This document shows positions 50,565-60,270 of a DNA stretch of 64,000 nucleotides, in pieces. Origin of the DNA: Flavobacteriaceae bacterium (GTDB taxonomy: Bacteria; Bacteroidota; Bacteroidia; Flavobacteriales; Flavobacteriaceae); contig CANFNV010000002.1 in the NCBI GenBank assembly GCA_947448525.1, positions 178,633 through 242,632 of the forward strand, read 5' to 3'. Both the position numbers and the translations under genes were made by a program. The notes below the pieces were generated by a model. The model saw only the letters and a program-made list of their open reading frames with translations. It was not told the origin of the DNA and did no database searches. How positions within the stretch are numbered: position 1 is the first letter of the stretch; each line of letters starts with the position of its first letter.

Positions 50565-51821
50565 ATGGCATGTACAAGTTGTTCAACTTCTGATGGTGGT
50601 GCACCAAAGGGTTGTAAAAATAATGGGACTTGCGGTACCGATAGCTGCAATAAATTAACCGTTTTTGACTGGTTGGGAAATATGAATTTACCCAACGGTG
50701 AAACGCCCTTTGATTGTGTTGAAATCCGATTTAAAAATGGAAGAAAAGAATTTTACAGAAACACCGAAAAACTTACGTTAAGTATTGGGGATGTTGTGGC
50801 TACAGAGGCATCTCCTGGACACGACGTTGGAATTGTAACTCTTACGGGGGAATTGGTTAGAATTCAAATGAAGAAAAAGGGAGTTAGTTTAACTAGCCCA
50901 GAAATATTGAAAATTTACAGAAAAGCATCTCAAAGAGATATTGATATTTGGAGTGAATCTCGCGATAAAGAAGAGCCAATGAAGGTTAAAGCACGTGAAA
51001 TTGCTATTGCTTTAAAGTTACAAATGAAAATTTCTGATATTGAATTTCAAGGTGATGGTTCTAAAGCCATTTTTTATTACACCGCCGATGATAGAGTTGA
51101 TTTTCGTCAATTGATTAAAGAATTTGCACAAGTTTTTAAATCTAGAATCGAAATGAAACAAGTAGGTCTTCGTCAAGAAGCTGCTCGTTTGGGCGGAATC
51201 GGTTCGTGTGGAAGAGAATTGTGTTGTTCGACTTGGTTAACCGACTTTAGAAGTGTCAATACTGCCGCTGCACGCTACCAACAATTATCATTAAATCCTC
51301 AAAAATTAGCGGGACAATGTGGAAAATTAAAATGTTGTTTGAATTATGAATTAGATACTTATCTCGATGCTTTAAAAGATTTCCCAGATTTTGACACCAA
51401 ATTGCACACCGAAAAAGGCGATGCTATTTGTCAAAAACAAGACATTTTTAAAGGATTAATGTGGTTTGCTTATACTGATAATTTTGCAAATTGGCATGTT
51501 CTTAAAATTGAACAAGTCAGAGAAATAGTAGCTCAAAATAAAGAGAAAAAAAGAGTTTCTTCTTTAGAAGATTTTGCAATAGAAATTGTCGTTGAGCAAG
51601 AAGCTAACTTTAATAACGCTATGGGTCAAGAAAGTTTAACACGTTTTGATTTGCCTAAAAAGAGTAAACACAAAAATAAAAATAAAATTCAAACTTCTAA
51701 TCCAAACCAAAATAGGAACCCAAGACAAAACCCACAAGAGCGAAAGCAAGCTGATGAAGTAAATCCAAATACCCAAAATAGAAGACCAATAATTATTAAA
51801 AAGAATGAAGATAAAAAATAG
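50565..51821 (+). CDS. ricT: PSP1-domain regulatory Fe-S protein RicT
   Basis: The 418-residue protein has an N-terminal Cys-rich stretch (CTSCSTSDGGAPKGCKNNGTC) and the PSP1 C-terminal domain with GGIGSCGRELCCSTWL and GQCGKLKCCLNYELD. RicT works with RicA/RicF in the Y-complex that affects RNase Y-dependent RNA processing in B. subtilis; in Bacteroidota the function is unclear. The last ~80 residues are Asn/Gln/Arg-rich and likely disordered. Its last 17 bp overlap gldH. Confidence 0.9.
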   Translation: MACTSCSTSDGGAPKGCKNNGTCGTDSCNKLTVFDWLGNMNLPNGETPFDCVEIRFKNGRKEFYRNTEKLTLSIGDVVATEASPGHDVGIVTLTGELVRIQMKKKGVSLTSPEILKIYRKASQRDIDIWSESRDKEEPMKVKAREIAIALKLQMKISDIEFQGDGSKAIFYYTADDRVDFRQLIKEFAQVFKSRIEMKQVGLRQEAARLGGIGSCGRELCCSTWLTDFRSVNTAAARYQQLSLNPQKLAGQCGKLKCCLNYELDTYLDALKDFPDFDTKLHTEKGDAICQKQDIFKGLMWFAYTDNFANWHVLKIEQVREIVAQNKEKKRVSSLEDFAIEIVVEQEANFNNAMGQESLTRFDLPKKSKHKNKNKIQTSNPNQNRNPRQNPQERKQADEVNPNTQNRRPIIIKKNEDKK

Positions 51822-52290
51822 TTTATTGTTTATTTTTATAGCACTTGTAATTATTTCTTGTGATAAAAAAAGTGTTTTTGACGAATATAAATCTGTTGGA
51901 AATGCGTGGCACAAAGACAGTATAATTACCTTCAAATTACCTAAATTAGAAAGTGAAAAGATCTACAATTTGTTTGTAAATGTTCGCGACAATAACGATT
52001 ATCCTTTTGATAATTTGTTTTTGATTGTTTCATTAGAACAACCGAATAAAAAAGTAATTATTGACACTTTAGAATATAAAATGGCTAATCCTGATGGAAC
52101 TTTAATGGGGGAAGGATTCACTGATATCAAAGAAAGTAAGTTGTTCTACAAAGAAAAAGCAGCATTCAAACTCAAAGGAGATTATAAAGTTCACATCCAA
52201 CAGGCAGTAAGACAAACTGGAAAAATTGGAGGCGTAAACGATTTAAAAGGAATTACAGAAATAGGTTTTAGAGTAGAATCTATAGAATAA
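51805..52290 (+). CDS. gldH: Gliding motility lipoprotein GldH
   Basis: The 161-residue lipoprotein has signal peptide lipobox VIISC (Cys 19) and the GldH core FDEYKSVGNAWHKDSIITF, NDYPFDNLFLIV and the C-terminal KGITEIGFRVESIE. In F. johnsoniae GldH is required for gliding motility and chitin use. Its start overlaps ricT by 17 bp and PBP1A follows by 5 bp, so the three genes form one transcription unit linking motility and cell-wall synthesis. Confidence 0.93.
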   Translation: MKIKNSLLFIFIALVIISCDKKSVFDEYKSVGNAWHKDSIITFKLPKLESEKIYNLFVNVRDNNDYPFDNLFLIVSLEQPNKKVIIDTLEYKMANPDGTLMGEGFTDIKESKLFYKEKAAFKLKGDYKVHIQQAVRQTGKIGGVNDLKGITEIGFRVESIE

Positions 52291-52295
52291 AAATT

Positions 52296-54617
52296 ATGGC
52301 ACAAAAAAACAATTTTCAAACTAAAAAAGCAACACCAGTAAAAGATATTAATTACTACCAAAAGAAATTTTGGAAGATATTTTTCTATGGTTTTGGAGGT
52401 ATAATCTTGTTTTTCATATTTGCTTCTTGGGGACTTTTTGGAAAGATGCCTTCTTTTGAAGATTTAGAAAATCCAAATTCCAATTTAGCAACAGAAATTA
52501 TTTCGTCTGATGGGGTAACTTTGGGTAAATTTTATAATGAAAATCGAACTGCAATCAAATACAAAGATTTACCAAAATCACTTGTAGATGCTTTAGTATC
52601 AACAGAAGATGAGCGTTTCTACGAACATTCAGGAATTGATGCGAGAAGAACATTTGGAGCCGCAGCAAAATTAGGGTCAAATGGAGGTGCAAGTACCATC
52701 ACACAACAATTAGCAAAACTATTATTCCATGGTGAAGGATCGAAATTCCTTCCTTTTAGAATGATTCAAAAAGCAAAAGAATGGATTATTGCAGTTCGAC
52801 TGGAAAGACAATATACTAAAAATGAAATCATTGCATTGTATTTCAATCAAGTTGATTTTGTGAATGGTGCTGTAGGAATTCGCTCTGCGGCCAAAGTGTA
52901 TTTCAATAAAGAACCTCGAGATTTAAAAGTAGAAGAAAGTGCTTTGTTAGTTGGAATGCTAACAAATCCATCTCTATTCAATCCTGTTCGTCGTCCCGAA
53001 AAAGCTATTAAAAGAAGGAATGTGGTTTTAGGACAATTGGTTAGAAATAATCATTTGGAAGAAGCAGCCAAAAACATTTTAGAGAAAAAACCAATCGTTT
53101 TAGATTTTCATCCGGAAAGTCATCTTGACGGAACTGCTACTTATTTCAGAGAGTATCTTCGCGATTATATGAAAAATTGGGTTAAAGAAAACAAAAAACC
53201 CGATGGGGAAGAATACGATATTTATGGCGATGGATTAAAAATTTATACAACTATTGATTCTAAAATTCAAGAACATGCTGAAGAAGCGGTTTTGGCTCAT
53301 ATGAAAAATCTTCAAGAAGAGTTTTGGATTCAACAAAAGCAAAATAAAAATGCTCCCTTTGTAAATATTTCTGAAGCCGAAACAGATAAAATCATAAAGC
53401 AAGCAATGAAGAATTCGGAAAGATGGAGAATTCTAAAAGCTGATGATAAAAACGACGAAGAAATTATTGCTTCGTTTTCCAAAAAAACAAAGATGACCGT
53501 ATTTACTTGGAAAGGCGAACGCGATACAATTATGACACCTTTGGATTCAATTCGTTATTACAAACATTTCCTCCAAGCTGGATTAATGTCAATGGAGCCG
53601 CAAACTGGCCAAATAAAAGCATGGGTTGGCGGAATCAATTATAAATATTTTCAATACGATCACGTAGGTCAAGGAGCTCGTCAAGTAGGTTCTACTTTCA
53701 AGCCGTTTGTTTATGCAACCGCAATCGAACAACTTGGAATGTCGCCATGTGATACTTTGTTAGATGCCCCTTTTATGATTCACAAAGGCCGTCACCACGT
53801 TACGGAAGATTGGGAACCACGAAATTCGGACCAAAAGTACAGAGGCATGATGACACTAAAAAGAGCATTAGCGAATTCTGTAAACGTCATTTCTGCCAAA
53901 TTAATTGATCGAACTGGACCCGAAGCCGTAGTGGAATTAACCCATAAATTGGGTGTTACATCAGAAATTCCAGTACAACCCTCAATTGCGCTTGGAGCTG
54001 TAGATATTACTGTGGAAGACATGGTAGCTGCTTACAGTACGTTTGCCAATCAAGGAGTGTATATTAAACCTCAATTTATTTCAAGAATTGAAGACAAAAA
54101 TGGTGCCGTTATATATGAACCAGTTCCCGAAACGCACGATGTTTTAAATAAAGATGTGTCTTTTGCCGTTATTAAACTACTTGAAGGTGTAACCGAAGGG
54201 GGTTCTGGAGAACGACTTAGAACTGAAGGCGGGGGTTCTGGAGATAATCGTTGGACGGGTTACCCTTATGTTTTTAAAAATCCAATTGCAGGAAAAACAG
54301 GAACTTCACAAAATCAATCTGATGGCTGGTTTATTGGAATGGTTCCCAATCTTGTAACGGGTATTTGGGTTGGCTGTGAAGATCGTTCGGCACATTTTAA
54401 AAGTATAACTTACGGTCAAGGTGCAACCGCTGCTTTACCAATTTGGGGGTATTTTATGAAAAAATGTTATGAAGATCCGGATTTACAAATATCAAAAGAT
54501 GAGTTTGAAAGACCTGACGGATTTAATATTAAGGTTGATTGTTGGACACCATCAAAAAATGTAGAAAAAGATTCAACAAATACAGAAGAACAAAATACAG
54601 ATGAATTTGGTCTTTAA
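52296..54617 (+). CDS. Class A penicillin-binding protein (PBP1A-like)
   Basis: The 773-residue bifunctional enzyme has a short cytoplasmic tail, one transmembrane segment (~27-47), a GT51 glycosyltransferase domain with EDERFYEHSGID and GGASTITQQLAKLLF, and a transpeptidase with STFK (S466-K469), SVN (528-530) and KTG (667-669). It polymerises and cross-links peptidoglycan in the periplasm. The C-terminus is short and acidic. It is third in the ricT-gldH unit. No missing residue was noticed. Confidence 0.95.
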   Translation: MAQKNNFQTKKATPVKDINYYQKKFWKIFFYGFGGIILFFIFASWGLFGKMPSFEDLENPNSNLATEIISSDGVTLGKFYNENRTAIKYKDLPKSLVDALVSTEDERFYEHSGIDARRTFGAAAKLGSNGGASTITQQLAKLLFHGEGSKFLPFRMIQKAKEWIIAVRLERQYTKNEIIALYFNQVDFVNGAVGIRSAAKVYFNKEPRDLKVEESALLVGMLTNPSLFNPVRRPEKAIKRRNVVLGQLVRNNHLEEAAKNILEKKPIVLDFHPESHLDGTATYFREYLRDYMKNWVKENKKPDGEEYDIYGDGLKIYTTIDSKIQEHAEEAVLAHMKNLQEEFWIQQKQNKNAPFVNISEAETDKIIKQAMKNSERWRILKADDKNDEEIIASFSKKTKMTVFTWKGERDTIMTPLDSIRYYKHFLQAGLMSMEPQTGQIKAWVGGINYKYFQYDHVGQGARQVGSTFKPFVYATAIEQLGMSPCDTLLDAPFMIHKGRHHVTEDWEPRNSDQKYRGMMTLKRALANSVNVISAKLIDRTGPEAVVELTHKLGVTSEIPVQPSIALGAVDITVEDMVAAYSTFANQGVYIKPQFISRIEDKNGAVIYEPVPETHDVLNKDVSFAVIKLLEGVTEGGSGERLRTEGGGSGDNRWTGYPYVFKNPIAGKTGTSQNQSDGWFIGMVPNLVTGIWVGCEDRSAHFKSITYGQGATAALPIWGYFMKKCYEDPDLQISKDEFERPDGFNIKVDCWTPSKNVEKDSTNTEEQNTDEFGL

Positions 54618-54646
54618 AATAAAAAATACATAAATTCTTAGCGTTT

Positions 54647-55345
54647 ATGATTAATAAAAAAGTAATTTCAGTTCAAGAAGCACTTCAAGGAATTGAAGAT
54701 AATATGACTATCATGTTGGGTGGTTTTGGCCTTTGTGGAATTCCAGAAAATTCAATCGCTGAATTGGTAGCAAGAGGAACTAAAAATCTAACCTGTATTT
54801 CAAACAATGCTGGTGTGGATGAATTTGGTTTGGGACTATTATTACAACAAAAGCAAATCAAAAAAATGATTTCATCTTATGTTGGAGAAAATGCCGAATT
54901 TGAACGACAAATGCTTTCAGGAGAATTGGATGTGGAATTGATCCCGCAAGGAACTTTAGCAGAACGTTGTCGTGCAGCTCAAGCAGGAATCCCAGCGTTC
55001 TTTACCCCAGCAGGCTTCGGAACAGAAGTCGCCGTTGGAAAAGAAACACGCGAATTTAATGGAAAAATGCACGTTATGGAACATGCTTTCAAAGCTGATT
55101 TTGCTATTGTAAAAGCATGGAAAGGTGATGAGGCCGGAAACCTAATATTTAAAGGAACGGCACGAAATTTTAATCCGTGTATGTGTGGCGCTGCAAAAAT
55201 AACCATTGCCGAAGTGGAAGAATTAGTTCCTGCAGGAAGTTTAAATCCTAATGAAATTCACATCCCAGGGATATTAATTCAAAGGATTTTTCAAGGAGAA
55301 AATTTTGAAAAAAGAATTGAACAACGAACTGTAAGACAAAAATAA
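54647..55345 (+). CDS. 3-oxoacid CoA-transferase subunit A
   Basis: The 232-residue alpha subunit begins with an [19 protein letters not shown] motif (~21-39) and contains a [19 protein letters not shown]-like segment and [20 protein letters not shown]. With subunit B it transfers CoA between succinyl-CoA and acetoacetate (SCOT) or similar acids. Subunit B follows after 104 bp. Substrate assignment rests on family resemblance. Confidence 0.93.
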   Translation: MINKKVISVQEALQGIEDNMTIMLGGFGLCGIPENSIAELVARGTKNLTCISNNAGVDEFGLGLLLQQKQIKKMISSYVGENAEFERQMLSGELDVELIPQGTLAERCRAAQAGIPAFFTPAGFGTEVAVGKETREFNGKMHVMEHAFKADFAIVKAWKGDEAGNLIFKGTARNFNPCMCGAAKITIAEVEELVPAGSLNPNEIHIPGILIQRIFQGENFEKRIEQRTVRQK

Positions 55346-55449
55346 TTTGAAGATTCATCAATCTATAAATTTGATAATTTCTAAAATTATATCTTTTTCA
55401 AAAAAGGGTTAATTATCAATCATCAAATTTTCAAATCACCAAATAATCT

Positions 55450-56109
55450 ATGGCATTAGATAAAAACGATATAGCAAAAAGAATAGCTAAAGAAGTAAAA
55501 GACGGTTATTATGTAAACCTAGGAATTGGAATTCCAACTTTGGTAGCCAACTATGTTCGAAATGATATTTCTGTGGAATTTCAAAGTGAAAACGGAGTTC
55601 TAGGAATGGGTCCTTTTCCATTTGAAGGCGAAGAAGATGCTGATTTAATCAACGCAGGAAAACAAACCATCACTACTTTACCAGGAGCCAGTTTCTTTGA
55701 TTCTGCTTTTAGTTTTGGAATGATTCGCGGTCAACACGTAGATTTAACCATTTTGGGTGCCATGGAAGTTTCAGAAAACGGCGATATCGCCAATTGGAAA
55801 ATTCCAGGTAAAATGGTAAAAGGAATGGGAGGCGCAATGGATTTGGTGGCTTCTGCCGATAATATTATTGTTGCTATGATGCACGTTAATAAAGCAGGAG
55901 AAAGTAAAATTCTCAAAAAATGCAGTTTGCCCTTAACCGGTGTGGGCTGCGTAAAAAAAGTAGTTACCGAATTAGCCGTTTTAGAAATCACGCCAAAAGG
56001 GTTCAAACTAGTAGAAAGAGCTCCTGGAGTTTCTGTGGAACATATTATTGCGGCAACAGAAGCAGACTTAATTATTGAAGGTGCGGTTCCTGAAATGGTA
56101 ATCGATTAG
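55450..56109 (+). CDS. 3-oxoacid CoA-transferase subunit B
   Basis: The 219-residue beta subunit carries the catalytic Glu in SENGVLGMGPFP (E47), where the enzyme-CoA thioester forms, together with YYVNLGIGIPTLVANYV and GAMEVSENGDIANW. Ends with APGVSVEHIIAATEADLI. It forms a heteromer with the preceding subunit. The intergenic gap is AT-rich and has no clear promoter, so co-transcription is likely. Confidence 0.94.
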   Translation: MALDKNDIAKRIAKEVKDGYYVNLGIGIPTLVANYVRNDISVEFQSENGVLGMGPFPFEGEEDADLINAGKQTITTLPGASFFDSAFSFGMIRGQHVDLTILGAMEVSENGDIANWKIPGKMVKGMGGAMDLVASADNIIVAMMHVNKAGESKILKKCSLPLTGVGCVKKVVTELAVLEITPKGFKLVERAPGVSVEHIIAATEADLIIEGAVPEMVID

Positions 56110-56165
56110 AGTTGTCGTTTTATATTAGAATCACAATTATTGCAGTAATAAACTGCAAATACGAA

Positions 56166-59100
56166 TTACATCCGCTCCATCAACTCCAATGCCTTATTAA
56201 TAGATTTTACATTCTCAAAAGTCAATAACAAACGCAAGCCGTTTTTGGTTTCTTTTTCTTTCATCTTACACAGATTGCTGTTCATTTGTACAAACTGCAC
56301 CATTTTCATAAACCTATTGGATTGGTAGAAATCGCTTTGTTGGTCGCTCACAAAATAGCCCACCATTTTGCCATGCTTCATCACCAGTTTTTCTATTCCA
56401 ACGCTAGTAGCTTTCCACTTAATGCGAATGCTGTTGAGCAAAGCCAGGGCTTCTTTGGGTAACGCACCAAAACGGTCGGTGAGTTTTTGCTCGTATTTCA
56501 GTAAGTTTTCTTCGTCTTTAATGAGCGCCAATTCGTTGTACAACGTCAAACGCTCGGTAATGCTGTTGATGTATTCATCTGGAAACAGCAATTCAAAGTC
56601 GGTATCGATTTGTAAATCTTTGACATATTCTTTGGTTTCGATATCATTTTCGGTTGGGTACAAGTCTTTGAATTCGTTTTCTTTCAGCTCCTCAATGGCT
56701 TCGTTCATGATTTTTTGGTAGGTATCAAATCCAATATCGTTGATGAATCCACTTTGTTCGCCACCCAATAAATCGCCCGCACCCCGAATTTCTAAATCTT
56801 TCATGGCTATGTTAAATCCGCTTCCGAGTTCACTAAATTGCTCTAAAGCTTGTATGCGTTTTCGGGCATCATCCGTCATTGCCGAATAAGGAGGCGTTAT
56901 GAAATAACAAAAGGCCTTCTTGTTGCTTCGTCCTACACGGCCTCGCATTTGGTGCAAATCCGACAATCCAAAGTTATTGGCGTTATTAACAAAAATGGTA
57001 TTGGCGTTTGGGACATCTAAACCACTTTCAATAATGGTGGTGGCTACTAAAACATCAAATTCTCCATTCATAAACGCCAACATCAATTCTTCTAGTTTTT
57101 TGCCGTCCAATTGCCCGTGACCTATTCCAACGCGGGCATCGGGCACAAGACGCTGAATCATTCCGGCCACTTCCTTAATATTTTCAATACGGTTATTGAT
57201 AAAAAACACTTGCCCGTTTCGCTGAATTTCATACGAAACCGCATCACGAATCAACTCTTCATTAAACCGCACCACATTAGTTTCTATTGGATATCTATTG
57301 GGTGGGGGAGTTGTAATCACCGATAAATCGCGCGCCGCCATCAACGAAAACTGCAATGTCCTTGGAATTGGAGTAGCCGTTAAAGTTAAGGTATCAACGT
57401 TGGCCGAAATGGTTTTGAGTTTGTCTTTAACATTCACGCCAAACTTTTGTTCTTCGTCAATGATCAACAAGCCTAAATCTTTAAATTTTACATCCTTGTT
57501 TACCAATTGGTGGGTACCAATGATGATGTCCACTTTTCCTTCCCCCAATAATTTTATAGTTTCTGATTTTTCTTTGGCGGTTCTAAAGCGGTTTAAGTAA
57601 TTCACCGTTACTGGCATGTCTTTCAATCGCTCGGAGAAGGTTCGATAATGTTGGTACGCCAAAATAGTGGTGGGTACTAAAACAGCGACTTGTTTTCCGT
57701 TATCCACCGCTTTGAATGCGGCACGAATGGCAACTTCTGTTTTTCCAAAACCTACGTCGCCGCAGACTAATCTGTCCATGGGTCTGTCTGTTTCCATATC
57801 AGCTTTTACGTCTTGTGTTGATGAAATTTGGTCGGGAGTATCTTCATAAATAAAGGAACTTTCCAACTCTTTTTGCAAATAACTATCGGGCGCACAAGCA
57901 AACCCTTTTTCCAAACGGCGTTTGGCATATAACTGAATTAGGTTGAATGCAATGTGCTTAACGCGTGCTTTGGTTTTTTGTTTCAACGCTTTCCATGCGC
58001 CCGAACCTAGTTTGTATATCTTAGGCGGTGCACCGTCTTTTCCATTGTATTTTGATATTTTGTGTAACGAATGAATGCTTACATATACAATGTCATTATC
58101 AGCATAAACCAGTTTAATGGCTTCTTGCGTTTTGCCTTCTACTTGTATTTTTTGCAACCCACCAAACTTTCCAATTCCGTGGTCGATATGCGTTACATAA
58201 TCGCCAACAGTTAATGAAGTCAGTTCTTTTAACGTGATGTTTTGTTTTTTAGAATAGCCGTTTTTGATGCTAAATTTGTGGTATCGCTCAAAGATTTGGT
58301 GGTCTGTATAACACGCTATTTGGTTTTCTTCATCGATAAATCCTTGAAATAATGAAAATACAATGGTTTTATATTGTTTGCGAAGGCTCTCGTGATCTTC
58401 CTCATTAATTTCTTCAAAAATATCATGAAAACGATTCGCTTGATTTTCGTTAGAACAGAACAAATAATTCTTGATGCCGTTGAAGTGATTTTCGTTTAAA
58501 TTGTTCAGCAACAAATCAAATTGTTTGTTGAACGAGGGTTGGGGTTGAATATGAAATTCTATCGTTTTATCGACAGAAAAAGTGGGGGTATTGCTTAATT
58601 CTACCACCGAAAAGTTTAGTGCTTTTTTCAGAAATTGTTTCTGATTAAGAAATAATTCTTCGGGAGTAACGTGTTTTATTGTGGCGTCCAATTTAGAAAA
58701 TGCCTCGGTTGCTTTTGTATAAAGTTTGTCCAATTGTTGTCCAACTAAATCAGTATTTTGAATGAATAATACCGTTTTTTCATTAATATAATCCAAGAAA
58801 CTTTCCCGATTTTCTTCAAAGAATTTATTCTCTACATTGGGAATAATGGAAATCTTTTTTAGCTTTTCGATAGACAATTGGGTTTCTACATCAAAGCTAC
58901 GAATGGAATCGACTTCATTACCAAAAAACTCAATACGATACGGATTATCATTCGAGAATGAAAATACGTCTACAATGCCGCCTCGTAATGAAAATTCACC
59001 GGGTTCAGTTACAAAATCCACGCGTTTGAAGTTGTATTCAAATAAGACTTCGTTCACAAAATCGATGGATAATTTATCGTTGGTTGCAACTTTAAACGTG

Positions 59101-59522
59101 TTTTTTTCGAGTTCTTTTTTGGTAACTACTTTTTCAAATATCGCCTCGGCATAGGAAACAATAAGGGCTGGTTTTTTACGGGAGTTTATGCGGTTTAATA
59201 CTTCAGCACGCAAAAGAATATTAGCATTATCCGTTTCGTCTATTTGATAGGGGCGACGATAAGAACCAGGATAAAACAACACGTCTTGATCGTTGATGAG
59301 TTGTTCTAAATCGTTGAGGTGATAGGCGGCTTCTTCTTTGTCATTAAATAGTAAAAGAAATGGCAATTCTGATTTTTCAAATGACGATTGAATTACAAAA
59401 GACAAAGCCGAACCCAATAAACCTTTGGCGTTTATTTTAGTGTTGTGTTGTTCTAAAGCATTAGCTAAAATTTGCACCTTAGCCGATTTTTGGAATACAG
59501 AAGAAATGGTATTTTTGCTCAA
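56166..59522 (-). CDS. mfd: Transcription-repair coupling factor Mfd
   Basis: The 1118-residue protein has the UvrB-like N-terminal domain (NILLRAEVLNRI, FSLRGGIVDVFS), a CarD-like RNA-polymerase interaction domain (LTVGDYVTHIDHGIGKFGG), helicase motifs DVGFGKTEVAIRAAF (Walker A), IDEEQKFGV (DEEQ), TATPIPRTL and QMRGRVGRS, then a TRCF C-terminal domain. It displaces stalled RNA polymerase and recruits UvrA. The start lies 10 bp after a lipoprotein gene on the same strand, so it may be co-transcribed. Confidence 0.96.
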   Translation of the reverse strand: MSKNTISSVFQKSAKVQILANALEQHNTKINAKGLLGSALSFVIQSSFEKSELPFLLLFNDKEEAAYHLNDLEQLINDQDVLFYPGSYRRPYQIDETDNANILLRAEVLNRINSRKKPALIVSYAEAIFEKVVTKKELEKNTFKVATNDKLSIDFVNEVLFEYNFKRVDFVTEPGEFSLRGGIVDVFSFSNDNPYRIEFFGNEVDSIRSFDVETQLSIEKLKKISIIPNVENKFFEENRESFLDYINEKTVLFIQNTDLVGQQLDKLYTKATEAFSKLDATIKHVTPEELFLNQKQFLKKALNFSVVELSNTPTFSVDKTIEFHIQPQPSFNKQFDLLLNNLNENHFNGIKNYLFCSNENQANRFHDIFEEINEEDHESLRKQYKTIVFSLFQGFIDEENQIACYTDHQIFERYHKFSIKNGYSKKQNITLKELTSLTVGDYVTHIDHGIGKFGGLQKIQVEGKTQEAIKLVYADNDIVYVSIHSLHKISKYNGKDGAPPKIYKLGSGAWKALKQKTKARVKHIAFNLIQLYAKRRLEKGFACAPDSYLQKELESSFIYEDTPDQISSTQDVKADMETDRPMDRLVCGDVGFGKTEVAIRAAFKAVDNGKQVAVLVPTTILAYQHYRTFSERLKDMPVTVNYLNRFRTAKEKSETIKLLGEGKVDIIIGTHQLVNKDVKFKDLGLLIIDEEQKFGVNVKDKLKTISANVDTLTLTATPIPRTLQFSLMAARDLSVITTPPPNRYPIETNVVRFNEELIRDAVSYEIQRNGQVFFINNRIENIKEVAGMIQRLVPDARVGIGHGQLDGKKLEELMLAFMNGEFDVLVATTIIESGLDVPNANTIFVNNANNFGLSDLHQMRGRVGRSNKKAFCYFITPPYSAMTDDARKRIQALEQFSELGSGFNIAMKDLEIRGAGDLLGGEQSGFINDIGFDTYQKIMNEAIEELKENEFKDLYPTENDIETKEYVKDLQIDTDFELLFPDEYINSITERLTLYNELALIKDEENLLKYEQKLTDRFGALPKEALALLNSIRIKWKATSVGIEKLVMKHGKMVGYFVSDQQSDFYQSNRFMKMVQFVQMNSNLCKMKEKETKNGLRLLLTFENVKSINKALELMERM

Positions 59523-59532
59523 TGTTTTTGAT

Positions 59533-60111
59533 TTATTTCAATTCGTCTGGAATTGCTCGAGCCGTATCCTTCATCCTAGTAATGTCTTCTTCGCCTTCTT
59601 CCAATGGAATTTGACTTCGTTTTACAATTTCTTCGAGTTGCAGTTGAAAGAAGTCGATTTCAGTATTGATTTCGCCAATTAATTTTACGACTTTGCTACT
59701 CGGAATTTGATTCAAATGAATGTATAAATCCATCGATTTTATTTTGGTAGAAAGTACAGCAATTCTGGCTTTTATTTGTGGTTTATCAAAGTATGTTGGA
59801 ATAGTAAAATTTAAAGCGTCTACCTTTTTACACAAAGTCGCCGATTTTTTTTGAAAAGCACCAATCGTGCTTTTAGGTTTTAGGTTTATTTCAGTTAAAA
59901 AGTTGCGCCATTCCATCCAATTATTAATTTTTGCTTGTGTTGCAGGTTCGATAGGAGAGATATTAAATTCCCAACCGTTTTCGATGCTTTTAAAAACAAC
60001 CTCTTTTTTCTGAGCTTCTTTTTGCTGCTCAATGATTAATAATTTATTGTCGTTTTGACAAGAAATTATTAATGCTAACAAGAAAATAATATAAACAGAT
60101 TTTAACTTCAT
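59533..60111 (-). CDS. Lipoprotein of unknown function upstream of mfd
   Basis: The ~192-residue protein starts MKLKSVYIIFLLALIISC, with a lipobox (LIISC, Cys 18). The mature part is helical and charged, with no recognised domain; several Lys/Glu-rich stretches suggest coiled-coil character. An upstream in-frame Met at 60144 would place residues before the signal peptide, so 60111 is preferred. It is separated from mfd by 10 bp. Confidence 0.78.
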   Translation of the reverse strand: MKLKSVYIIFLLALIISCQNDNKLLIIEQQKEAQKKEVVFKSIENGWEFNISPIEPATQAKINNWMEWRNFLTEINLKPKSTIGAFQKKSATLCKKVDALNFTIPTYFDKPQIKARIAVLSTKIKSMDLYIHLNQIPSSKVVKLIGEINTEIDFFQLQLEEIVKRSQIPLEEGEEDITRMKDTARAIPDELK

Positions 60112-60133
60112 CAGAAGATTTTGGATTAGATTA

Positions 60134-60141
60134 CAAAAATA
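60134..60141 (-). promoter_or_regulatory. Candidate -7 box for the lipoprotein-mfd unit
   Basis: The minus strand reads TATTTTTG, 23-30 bp before the lipoprotein start. No partner TTG at normal spacing was found. Confidence 0.4.
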
Positions 60142-60243
60142 CAAAAGTAGTAGTTTTGTTTTTAGGATAATGTGAAAGGTTTTATAAAAGTTCTAGAATT
60201 ATCTTTCAAACTACAACCTATAATATTGTTCTTACTAATACCT

Positions 60244-60251
60244 TATCTTTG
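60244..60251 (+). promoter_or_regulatory. -7 box of the threonine dehydrogenase gene
   Basis: TATCTTTG, 19 bp before the ATG at 60271. TTG at 60226-60228 has 15 bp spacing, slightly short. Confidence 0.55.
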
Positions 60252-60270
60252 TAATACAAACAAACAAATT

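Noticed and set aside
56110-56165. TTGCAGT/ACTGCAA stem between scoB and mfd as a terminator
   Set aside because: Only 7 bp, and no T-run on either side.
56368-56721. Serine-rich 117-codon frame antisense to mfd, and similar frames along 56.9-59.2 kb
   Set aside because: Mirror images of mfd codon usage with no independent support.
60172-60270. Longer N-terminus for the threonine dehydrogenase
   Set aside because: It overlaps the -7 box at 60244-60251 and lacks similarity; the Rossmann start fits ATG 60271.
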